From an uncultured Eubacteriales bacterium (GTDB taxonomy: Bacteria > Bacillota > Clostridia > Christensenellales > CAG-138), in NCBI GenBank assembly GCA_900542615.1, contig UQOG01000132.1, positions 1 through 5,038 of the forward strand: 5,038 nt of DNA, given 5' to 3'. Below are positions 1-4,960 of this stretch, in pieces; the first letter of the stretch is position 1, and each line of letters begins with the position of its first letter. Under the pieces are notes generated by a model. The model saw only the letters and a list, made by a program, of their open reading frames with translations. It did not search any database and was not told the DNA's origin. A program made the position numbers and the translations under genes.

Positions 1-26
1 GCCCCCAGGGGTTTCTCGCCAAGCTG

Positions 27-53
27 AGGCCCGGGGCCAAAGGCCCCGGGCCT
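27..53. repeat. Perfect 12-bp GC-rich hairpin
   Basis: AGGCCCGGGGCC (27-38) is followed by the loop AAA and its exact reverse complement (42-53). Neither side carries a T-run, so it is not a classical intrinsic terminator on either strand. It lies in GC-rich non-coding DNA upstream of the first promoter and could be a REP-like palindrome or a factor-assisted transcript end for a gene left of the window. The pairing is certain; the role is not known. Confidence 0.6.
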
Positions 54-130
54 GCAAAACGCCGCCGCCCCCCCGCGCCGCCGGTTTCCCCGCCGCGGTA
101 CCGGGTAGCTGCGCCTTGCACGGCTACGGC

Positions 131-187
131 AAATATGAATATTTATCGAAAAACAATAAAAGTATATTGTATTTCGATAAAAACAAT
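131..187. promoter_or_regulatory. Likely operator: 17-bp inverted repeat plus a third half-site
   Basis: TTTATCGAAAAACAATA (142-158) and TATTGTATTTCGATAAA (165-181) are reverse complements at 16 of 17 positions around a 6-base spacer. The ACAAT core recurs at 153-157 and 183-187, 30 bases apart, with the inverted ATTGT at 166-170. A second dyad, AAATAT-GA-ATATTT, lies at 131-144. The one mismatch is A against A, which does not become a G-U pair in RNA, so a protein-binding DNA site fits better than an RNA hairpin. The adjacent YozG-like regulator (684-911) is the obvious candidate ligand, giving autoregulation. The repeat is seen directly; the regulator's identity is inferred from position. 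Confidence 0.6.
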
Positions 188-195
188 GGTATCAT
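167..195 (+). promoter_or_regulatory. Candidate sigma-A-type promoter of the DUF2975 operon
   Basis: TTGTAT (167-172) and TATCAT (190-195) are separated by 17 bases. The -35 box lies inside the right arm of the inverted repeat, so a bound repressor would block polymerase. The predicted start near 202 would leave a leader of only about 15 bases, with the GGAGG (203-207) at its very 5' end. That is short, so an upstream alternative, TTGCAC (116-121) with TATTTA (140-145) and an 18-base spacer, is also possible. Confidence 0.5.
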
Positions 196-217
196 GGTTT
201 CCGGAGGTGGATAGGAT

Positions 218-673
218 ATGGAAGCAAAGACCTTGGCCCGGGTGACCCGGGGGCTGTTGTGGCTGGTAGCGGCGGGGGTAGTGCTGCTGTTGGGCGGGCT
301 GTATTTCCATAGGGGGGTCCAGGGGCTGTTCCTGGAAGCCTATGGGGTGGGCCCGGAGGGAAAAGCAGGGGTATTGCTGTTTCTCACCCTCATGGCGGGG
401 ATCGCCCTATGGATCCTTGGGGAACTGATCGGCGTACTGGCCACGGTGGAGCGGGACCCCTTTGTGGAGGGGAACGCCCGGGCATTTTTCCGCATGGGGC
501 TGGCCGCGGAGCTGGCGGGCGTGGGTTTTACCATCAAGTGCTTCACCCTGTTTACCTTTATGACGGCGGTCTGCGCCCTGGTGATGGTGCTCAGCGGGCT
601 GTTTGCCCTGGTATTGGCCCAGGTGTTCCACCGGGCGGTCCTGTATAAGCAGGAAAACGACCTGACTATATAG
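218..673 (+). CDS. DUF2975 family membrane protein
   Basis: A 151-residue integral membrane protein with about four hydrophobic helices (roughly residues 11-30, 50-74, 95-112 and 115-138). It matches the DUF2975 family: the segment after helix 2 reads DPFVEGNARAFFRMG (80-94), and the C-terminus VFHRAVLYKQENDLTI (136-151) is the usual family ending with a basic or acidic cytoplasmic tail. The biochemical function of the family is unknown. The ATG at 218 is preceded by GGAGG (203-207) with 10 bases between. The gene is first of three packed + strand genes; its TAG stop overlaps the next gene's ribosome binding site, and in this family a small YozG-like XRE regulator is the typical neighbour, as here. 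Transcription is probably controlled by the inverted repeat just upstream. Length is normal and the gene appears intact. Confidence 0.88.
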   Translation: MEAKTLARVTRGLLWLVAAGVVLLLGGLYFHRGVQGLFLEAYGVGPEGKAGVLLFLTLMAGIALWILGELIGVLATVERDPFVEGNARAFFRMGLAAELAGVGFTIKCFTLFTFMTAVCALVMVLSGLFALVLAQVFHRAVLYKQENDLTI

Positions 674-677
674 GAGG
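672..677 (+). promoter_or_regulatory. Ribosome binding site of the XRE regulator, overlapping the upstream stop
   Basis: AGGAGG begins inside the TAG stop codon (671-673) of the DUF2975 gene and sits 6 bases before the ATG at 684. Termination of the first gene therefore delivers ribosomes onto this site, which suggests coupled translation and fixes the start of the small regulator. Confidence 0.75.
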
Positions 678-683
678 CCCGGG

Positions 684-911
684 ATGATCCGCGTGAACTT
701 GGATGTGATCATGGCCAAGCGCCATATGAGCAGCGGCGAGCTGAGCGAACGGCTGGGGATAACCCCTGCCAACCTATCCATCCTGAAGAATAACAAAGGG
801 AAGGCTGTACGGTTTTCCACCCTGGACGCGCTATGCAAAATTTTGGATTGCCGGGTGGAGGATATTTTGGAATACATACCGGAGGACGCATATGGAACAA
901 TTGGAGAATAA
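684..911 (+). CDS. YozG-like XRE family transcriptional regulator
   Basis: A 75-residue protein that is almost entirely one Cro/CI-type helix-turn-helix domain of the YozG-like (HTH_26) kind. Residues 16-34 (SSGELSERLGITPANLSIL) form the scaffold and recognition helices, followed by the highly characteristic NNKGKAVRFSTLDALCKILDC (36-56) and VEDILEY (58-64). It should bind DNA as a dimer and most likely represses its own operon through the inverted repeat at 142-181. It starts 10 bases after the DUF2975 stop and overlaps the DUF4173 start by 20 bases. The DUF2975 plus YozG-like pairing is well known in Bacillota. No effector-binding domain is present, so any signal must reach it by another route, possibly from the neighbouring membrane proteins; that link is inference. 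Confidence 0.88.
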   Translation: MIRVNLDVIMAKRHMSSGELSERLGITPANLSILKNNKGKAVRFSTLDALCKILDCRVEDILEYIPEDAYGTIGE

Positions 912-2304
912 GCCCCTGACGCCCCAGCAGCCCAGGCAACTGCCCATGCCAAAGGCGGCCTGGCTGCTGCTGTGTACCCTGTGTATTGGATATGGGTTCG
1001 CCTTTATCCTGCTGGACAATTGGTCTGCGAGCCTGCAAACCTGTATGGGCATTTACGGCCTATGCTGGGGGATCTACCTGGCGGGTTATTACATCTTTGT
1101 GGGAAAGCGGGCGATCCGAAAATGGGAATGCTGGTATCTGGCCTGCGGGGCCGGGCTGCTGGTGTTGCATAGCGGCCTGTATCAGGCGGCGCAGCTATCC
1201 ATGGCAAATATCCTGCTCATCCCCATGGTGCTGATGCTGCACGCCACATGGGGCGCCCTGGAAGTGCCAAAGGAGCGGGCTTGGCCTTGGGTGCAGGGCT
1301 ATCTGCTGGGCTGGTTCGTGTATCCCTTTAGCAAGATCGATACCTGGTTCCTGGCCATTGGAAAGCTGTTCCAGGGCAAGACCGGGGATGACCAGCGCCG
1401 CCTGGCCCGGCGGAACGTATGGCTGGGGATACTCTTTGGCCTGCCGGTGCTGATCCTGGTTTCGGCGCTGCTGCTCAGGGCGGACCTGGCCATGGGAAAG
1501 GTGCTGGGAAGCTGGCTCAAAAACCTGCCCGATCTATCCCTGGGCCGGATCCTGCTGATGCTGGTGCTGGCGGTGCTGTTCTATTCCTTTTTGTATAACC
1601 TGGCCTTTGGCCAAAGCCCCCGGGTCTCCCAGGACGCGGAGCCCCAGCCCAAGCTGCCCGGCCTGTCCTTTATAACGGGGGCGGGGATGCTGCTGGCGGT
1701 GTACGGGATCTTCGCCATCTTTCAGTTTACCTATCTTACGGGCCTAAAAGGTCTGCCGGAAGGGTTGACCTATTCGGAATATGCAGTCAGCGGCTTTTCC
1801 GAGCTGCTGTGGGTGGCGGCCATCAACCTGGGGGTGTTTAGCCTGGGCCTGTGCCAGGCCAAACCCCATCCGGCCCGCAAGCCCATCCTATGGGGCCTAT
1901 TGGCCGCCACAGCCCTGCTGCTTCTGAGCGCGGCCCTGCGATTGGGCATGTATATACAGGCTTACGCCCTCACCTGGAAGCGGGTGCTTTCCCTGTGGCT
2001 GATGATCTACCTGGCGGCGGTGGTGGTGCTGTGCGGCTGGGCCCTATTGGGCCGTAAGGGGGTACTGCGGCTATGCGCCTTGGTGTTGGTTGGGTGGTAT
2101 GTGGCCTTGAACCTGGTGAATGTGGAAGGCATGATCGCCAATAGCATTTTCCACCGGGCGGATCAGCGGGGCGGCGTATTGGCGGAAGGGGACGCGGATT
2201 ATCTGCGCTATACCCTGTCTGAGGACGCGAAACAGGCCATTATAAAAAGCGGATATGCGGAGCAGGTATACTATGATGTACAGAAAGAAGACCTGCCCAG
2301 GTAA
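892..2304 (+). CDS. DUF4173 (DUF4153-type) polytopic membrane protein
   Basis: A 470-residue membrane protein with about ten to twelve hydrophobic helices from residue 21 to 408, a short hydrophilic N-terminus, and a soluble C-terminal tail (about 424-470). The DUF4173 family is supported by LTYSEYAVSGFSELLWVAAINLG (positions 292-314, key residues YSEYA, GF, EL, INL), by RLGMYIQAYALTWKRVLSLW (350-369), and by the end of the last helix, NLVNVEGMIANSIFHRA (407-423), followed by the DADYLRYTLSEDA segment (434-446) typical of these proteins. Function is unknown; no catalytic motif is evident. The ATG at 892 follows GGAGG (881-885) with 6 bases between and overlaps the regulator gene by 20 bases, so the two are probably translationally coupled. 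The next downstream stop signal is the pyrG leader terminator. The gene appears intact. Confidence 0.82.
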   Translation: MEQLENKPLTPQQPRQLPMPKAAWLLLCTLCIGYGFAFILLDNWSASLQTCMGIYGLCWGIYLAGYYIFVGKRAIRKWECWYLACGAGLLVLHSGLYQAAQLSMANILLIPMVLMLHATWGALEVPKERAWPWVQGYLLGWFVYPFSKIDTWFLAIGKLFQGKTGDDQRRLARRNVWLGILFGLPVLILVSALLLRADLAMGKVLGSWLKNLPDLSLGRILLMLVLAVLFYSFLYNLAFGQSPRVSQDAEPQPKLPGLSFITGAGMLLAVYGIFAIFQFTYLTGLKGLPEGLTYSEYAVSGFSELLWVAAINLGVFSLGLCQAKPHPARKPILWGLLAATALLLLSAALRLGMYIQAYALTWKRVLSLWLMIYLAAVVVLCGWALLGRKGVLRLCALVLVGWYVALNLVNVEGMIANSIFHRADQRGGVLAEGDADYLRYTLSEDAKQAIIKSGYAEQVYYDVQKEDLPR

Positions 2305-2315
2305 ACAAAAAACCT

Positions 2316-2344
2316 TTGCAAAAATTCGGACAGGGGAATATAAT
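2316..2344 (+). promoter_or_regulatory. pyrG promoter
   Basis: TTGCAA (2316-2321), a 17-base spacer and a perfect TATAAT (2339-2344) form a strong housekeeping promoter starting only 12 bases after the stop of the upstream gene. The predicted start falls at 2350-2351, in the G-run of GGGC (2350-2353), which is the initially transcribed sequence required for G slippage in pyrG control. Confidence 0.85.
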
Positions 2345-2349
2345 CGATA

Positions 2350-2428
2350 GGGCACCCCCTTTGATAGGATTGCAATTGCGAGGCGAGCGGCTCCCAGGAG
2401 CAGCTCGCCTTCTCTATTTTTATTTTTT
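2350..2428 (+). promoter_or_regulatory. pyrG leader with likely CTP-sensitive attenuator
   Basis: The predicted transcript begins GGGCACCCCCTTTG and runs about 60 bases into an intrinsic terminator just before the pyrG ribosome binding site. In Bacillus subtilis pyrG, scarcity of CTP stalls polymerase before the first C, extra G residues are added by slippage, and the poly(G) pairs with a C/U-rich segment in the ascending arm of the terminator, allowing read-through. Here GGGC is at the predicted start and CTCCC (2391-2395) lies in the ascending arm. An additional C5T3 tract (2355-2362) directly follows the start and may also take part. The layout is seen; the mechanism is inferred by analogy. 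Confidence 0.75.
2381..2428 (+). terminator. Intrinsic terminator (pyrG attenuator)
   Basis: AGGCGAGC (2381-2388) pairs perfectly with GCTCGCCT (2403-2410). After one G-A mismatch the stem continues with GCTC/GAGC (2390-2393 with 2398-2401), closing a small loop. An 18-base T-rich tail (2411-2428) with runs of five and six T follows. It would stop pyrG transcripts when CTP is plentiful, and it is also the only obvious terminator for the upstream membrane operon. The pyrG Shine-Dalgarno begins at the very next base, 2429. Confidence 0.9.
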
Positions 2429-2446
2429 GGAGGAGGCGAAGTATCC

Positions 2447-4054
2447 ATGACCAAATATGTATGCATCACCGGCGGCGTGGTATCCTCTCTAGGCAAGGGC
2501 ATTACTGCGGCAAGCCTTGGCCGCTTGCTCAAGGCCCGGGGCTATCGGGTATCCATCTGTAAGCTGGACCCTTACCTGAATGTGGACCCAGGCACCATGA
2601 ATCCCTATCAGCATGGGGAAGTGTATGTGACGGCGGATGGGGGGGAAACGGATCTGGATGTGGGCCATTACGAGCGGTTTATCGACGAGGCCCTGTCCAA
2701 GGACAACAACGCCACCTCCGGCCAGATCTACCTGCGGGTATTGGACCGGGAACGGGCGGGGGATTACCACGGGGGCACTGTGCAGATTATCCCCCATATT
2801 ACCGATGAGATCAAAAATAGGGTCCAGGCCGCTGCGCAACGGACAAACCCGGATGTGCTCATCGTGGAGATCGGCGGCACGGTGGGGGACATGGAGGGGC
2901 AGCCCTTCCTGGAGGCCATCCGGCAGATGCGCCTGGACGTGGGTGCAGAAAACTGCGCCTTTATCCATGTGACCCTGGTGCCTTACATTGGCGGCGCGGG
3001 GGAGCTGAAAAGCAAACCCACCCAGCATAGCGTTAAAGAGCTATTATCCCTGGGGATACAGCCGGATATCCTGGTGTGCCGGGCGGATCGACCCATCGGC
3101 CAGGAGATCCGGGAAAAAATAGCCCGGTTCTGCAACGTGGCAACGGATTGCGTAATAGAAAATACCACCGCGCCTTCCTTATATGCCATTCCCTTGATGC
3201 TGGAACAGCAAGGACTTTGCCGGGCGGTATGCCGGCGGCTGGGCTTGGCGGATCGGACGCCGGACCTGTCGGCCTGGGAGGCCCTGGTGGAGCGGGAGCA
3301 GCATCCGAAAACCAGCTGTACCATAGCGGTGGTAGGCAAGTATGTGCAGCTTCAGGACGCCTATCTAAGCATCACAGAAGCCCTGCGCCATGGGGGCATC
3401 GGCCAGGATGCCCAGGTGCATATCCAATATGTGGATGCGGAGACGGTCACAGAGGACAACGCCGCCCAGCTGTTGGCAGGCGCCCAAGGTATATTGATCC
3501 CCGGTGGGTTTGGCAACCGGGGCCTGGACGGGAAGTTGGCCGCCATCCATTATGCCCGGACGCATAGGGCGCCCTTGCTGGGCATTTGCCTGGGGATGCA
3601 GATGGCGGTGGTGGAATTTGCCCGGCATGTGCTGGGATACCAGGACGCCCATTCCTCGGAAGCAGATCCCGCCACCACCCATCCCGTCATCGACCTGATG
3701 CCGGACCAGGTTGGTAACCGACTGGGAGGGACCTTGCGGTTGGGCGCTTACCCTTGCGCCATCCAGCCCGGCACCTTGGCCCACAGGCTATACGGAAAAT
3801 CGGAGATCCTGGAACGCCACCGCCATCGCTATGAGTTCAACAACGCCTATCGGATCCCTTTCCAGGAAGCAGGCATGGTGTTTTCCGGCATCAACCCCCA
3901 ACGAAATTTGGTGGAGATCGCAGAGTTGCCCGATCACCCGTTCTTCATCGGGGTGCAGTTCCATCCGGAATTCCAATCCCGCCCAGACCGTCCCCACCCA
4001 CTGTTCCTTGGCTTTGTGGCCGCCGCCTTAGCCTATGGCCAAAAAGGGCGCTAA
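2447..4054 (+). CDS. pyrG: CTP synthase (glutamine-hydrolysing)
   Basis: PyrG makes CTP from UTP, ATP and glutamine, the last step of de novo pyrimidine nucleotide synthesis, in the cytoplasm as a tetramer. The 535-residue length equals that of typical Bacillota enzymes. The N-terminal synthetase domain (about 1-265) has the P-loop GGVVSSLGKGI (9-19, Lys17), KLDPYLNVDPGTM (39-51), ETDLDVGHYERF (67-78, with Asp71 as probable Mg ligand), and VEIGGTVGDME (140-150, with Glu141 as the other ligand). The C-terminal class I glutamine amidotransferase domain (about 290-535) has the oxyanion motif PGGFGNRG (352-359), the nucleophile Cys381 in GICLGMQ, and His506 and Glu508 in VQFHPEF. All catalytic residues are present. 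The start is fixed by GGAGGAGG (2429-2436), 10 bases before the ATG. Expression is probably set by the CTP-sensing leader just upstream. tadA follows without an intervening terminator. Confidence 0.98.
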   Translation: MTKYVCITGGVVSSLGKGITAASLGRLLKARGYRVSICKLDPYLNVDPGTMNPYQHGEVYVTADGGETDLDVGHYERFIDEALSKDNNATSGQIYLRVLDRERAGDYHGGTVQIIPHITDEIKNRVQAAAQRTNPDVLIVEIGGTVGDMEGQPFLEAIRQMRLDVGAENCAFIHVTLVPYIGGAGELKSKPTQHSVKELLSLGIQPDILVCRADRPIGQEIREKIARFCNVATDCVIENTTAPSLYAIPLMLEQQGLCRAVCRRLGLADRTPDLSAWEALVEREQHPKTSCTIAVVGKYVQLQDAYLSITEALRHGGIGQDAQVHIQYVDAETVTEDNAAQLLAGAQGILIPGGFGNRGLDGKLAAIHYARTHRAPLLGICLGMQMAVVEFARHVLGYQDAHSSEADPATTHPVIDLMPDQVGNRLGGTLRLGAYPCAIQPGTLAHRLYGKSEILERHRHRYEFNNAYRIPFQEAGMVFSGINPQRNLVEIAELPDHPFFIGVQFHPEFQSRPDRPHPLFLGFVAAALAYGQKGR

Positions 4055-4060
4055 GCCGTC

Positions 4061-4089
4061 TTGTTCCCAAAGCGGCGCCATGCTATAAT
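4061..4089 (+). promoter_or_regulatory. tadA promoter with extended -10
   Basis: TTGTTC (4061-4066), a 17-base spacer and a perfect TATAAT (4084-4089) preceded by TGC (4081-4083) form an extended -10 promoter just after the pyrG stop. The predicted start is near 4096, giving a 5' leader of about 26 bases. tadA can thus be transcribed independently of the CTP-regulated pyrG transcript. Confidence 0.78.
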
Positions 4090-4121
4090 GTCCCCAATCT
4101 ATTTGGGAGGGATTTCGATCC

Positions 4122-4601
4122 ATGGAGCAAACAAGGGAGCCCTTGGTGCAAACCAACCGGCAGGGGATGGAATTGGCCCTGGCCCAGGCCCGCTTGGCCT
4201 TGGAAGAGGGAGAGGTGCCGGTGGGGGCCATCGTAGTAGATGAAATGGGCCGCATTTTAGCCCAGGCCCATAACGTTACCGGCGCTCAGGGCAACCCCAT
4301 GGCCCATGGAGAATTGCTGGCCCTGCAAAACGCCCTGGCCGGCCGTGGAAAAGCCCGCCTGGCCGGCTGCACGCTATATGTGACATTGGAGCCCTGCGCC
4401 ATGTGCGCCGGGGCGGCCCTGCTGGCTCGGGTGGACGCCATCGTATTCGGCGCCTTCGACCCTGTAGCCGGCTGCTGCGGCTCGGTGCTGGACTTGACCG
4501 ACGGGGTGCTGCAACGGACCCTTCGCTGCATCGGCGGGGTGGAGGAGGAAACCTGCGTTAGCCTGTTGCGGGCGTATTTTCAAAGCCGCCGTATGGCCTA
4601 A
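4122..4601 (+). CDS. tadA: tRNA-specific adenosine deaminase
   Basis: TadA deaminates the wobble adenosine (position 34) of tRNA-Arg(ACG) to inosine, using zinc, as a homodimer in the cytoplasm. The 159-residue protein is of normal length. It has the cytidine-deaminase fold motifs: EVPVGAIVVD (31-40), the zinc and proton-shuttle motif AHGE (His62, Glu64), and TLEPCAMCAGA (88-98) with zinc ligands Cys92 and Cys95, followed by ARVDAIVFGAFDPVAGCCGS and a C-terminal GGVEEETCVSLLRAYFQSRR typical of TadA. The usual HAE reads HGE here, and the AGCCGS stretch differs from the common AGAAGS, so it is somewhat diverged. A related nucleoside deaminase is less likely given the C-terminal helix. The ATG at 4122 follows GGGAGGG (4105-4111) with 10 bases between. 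Neighbours are pyrG upstream and a structured non-coding region downstream. Confidence 0.88.
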   Translation: MEQTREPLVQTNRQGMELALAQARLALEEGEVPVGAIVVDEMGRILAQAHNVTGAQGNPMAHGELLALQNALAGRGKARLAGCTLYVTLEPCAMCAGAALLARVDAIVFGAFDPVAGCCGSVLDLTDGVLQRTLRCIGGVEEETCVSLLRAYFQSRRMA

Positions 4602-4608
4602 CCCAGCG

Positions 4609-4699
4609 GGACGGGGGCGGCGGCGCTGGGGCTGCGCCCCAGCAAGCCCGGCTGCGCCGGGCGGGTGGGCTGTGCCCACCCGCCGCCGCCCCCCTGTCC
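4609..4699. repeat. Compact GC-rich cloverleaf (three hairpins on a closing stem)
   Basis: Beginning 7 bases after the tadA stop, 91 bases fold almost completely. The closing stem pairs 4613-4624 with 4682-4693 (12 bp) and, past a 2-base bulge, 4609-4612 with 4696-4699. Inside are three perfect hairpins: 4625-4643 (8 bp, loop TGC), 4646-4662 (7 bp, loop TGC) and 4663-4681 (8 bp, loop TGT). Only AA at 4644-4645 is unpaired at the four-way junction. All arms share a GGC-TGY-GCC tip. No T-run follows, so it is not a standard terminator, though it may shield the tadA 3' end. It could be a palindromic repeat element or a structured RNA. The folding is seen by eye; identity and strand are unknown. 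Confidence 0.7.
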
Positions 4700-4725
4700 G
4701 GCGTCCTCCCAATGCGGGAGCGGGC

Positions 4726-4751
4726 AAGAAAAAACCGGCCCGCCGGGCCGG
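4726..4751 (-). terminator. Minus-strand intrinsic terminator
   Basis: CCGGCCC (4735-4741) and GGGCCGG (4745-4751) form a 7-bp stem with loop GCC. The + strand sequence before it is AAGAAAAAA (4726-4734), so on the minus strand the stem is followed by TTTTTTCTT, a good termination tract. On the + strand it is followed by CCTTCTCCC, which is a weak tail but may still help end tadA transcripts. It implies some minus-strand transcription entering from the right. Confidence 0.6.
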
Positions 4752-4776
4752 CCTTCTCCCTGGCCTATCGCGGCCG

Positions 4777-4794
4777 GTGATTGGGGGGAATCAC
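4777..4794. other. Hairpin with six-G (minus strand: six-C) loop
   Basis: GTGATT (4777-4782) and AATCAC (4789-4794) pair perfectly around GGGGGG. Read on the minus strand the loop is CCCCCC. It lies between a minus-strand TATAAT (4805-4810) and the minus-strand terminator at 4726-4751, so it could be part of a short minus-strand RNA. The pairing is seen; the RNA is inference. Confidence 0.4.
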
Positions 4795-4960
4795 ACATCT
4801 CATCATTATAAAGGAGTTAGAAAAGATCTAAGGTATGGACGGTACAGAACTTATAGGCAACCCTCCGTTTCTTCTGTTGATGGGTATAGGATACCATGGA
4901 AATATGGCAGAAGAAGGGAAGGTCTATGGCCCGTCGGTAACCAGATTGTAAACAAGAAAT
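4795..4960. other. Less GC-rich island with nested complementary segments, no convincing gene
   Basis: This stretch is much less GC-rich than the flanking DNA. Four nested pairings can be drawn on the + strand: 4838-4842 with 4931-4935, 4852-4856 with 4924-4928, 4868-4876 with 4908-4916, and 4883-4887 with 4891-4895. Two of their pairs are G-U wobbles only if the + strand is the RNA. A 38-codon + strand frame (4835-4951, starting MDGTELIGNPP) lacks a usable ribosome binding site. A minus-strand frame, open from the window edge, ends at 4817 and is also unsupported. The island may be a structured RNA, a decayed gene or a remnant of inserted DNA. I do not recognise it as any known RNA family. 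Confidence 0.35.

Larger units (their letters stand above)
4726..4799 (-). ncRNA. Possible minus-strand small RNA, about 74 nt
   Basis: On the minus strand a perfect TATAAT (+ strand 4805-4810) is followed by a start predicted near 4798-4799, then a hairpin with a CCCCCC loop (4777-4794), a short GC-rich stretch, and an intrinsic terminator whose U-tract ends at 4726. C-rich apical loops are used by several Gram-positive small RNAs to pair with Shine-Dalgarno sequences. The weak point is the promoter: the best -35 hexamer (CTTAGA at a 16-base spacing) matches poorly and there is no extended -10. This is a hypothesis from layout only. Confidence 0.25.

Noticed and set aside
407..952. A 181-codon minus-strand frame opposite the DUF2975 and regulator genes
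   Set aside because: It lies antisense across two well-supported genes and an intergenic ribosome binding site, with a composition expected of a shadow frame in GC-rich DNA.
2489..3028. A 179-codon minus-strand frame opposite pyrG
   Set aside because: It is fully antisense to the conserved synthetase domain of CTP synthase and has no family features of its own.
4093..4107. Hairpin CCCAA/TTGGG that would mask the tadA ribosome binding site
   Set aside because: The predicted transcript start (about 4096) removes most of the left arm from the RNA, and the stem is only 5 bp.
4602..4760. Signal recognition particle RNA gene (ffs), often found just after tadA in Bacillota
   Set aside because: The conserved SRP RNA tip (GGAAG and AGCA-type internal loop within the apical hairpin) is absent on both strands; the structure here is a four-way junction with TGC loops instead.
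4835..4951. A 38-codon + strand frame (MDGTELIGNPP...)
   Set aside because: AGG touches the ATG and GGAG lies about 18 bases upstream, so there is no usable Shine-Dalgarno. The protein is not recognised. Kept only as a remark under the low-GC island.
4795..4960. A known riboswitch or T-box leader in the low-GC island
   Set aside because: None of the core motifs I know for T-box, TPP, FMN, SAM, glycine, purine, lysine or c-di-GMP elements is present as a set. A GGTTACCGACGG stretch on the minus strand recalls part of the c-di-GMP-I motif but its other conserved parts are missing.
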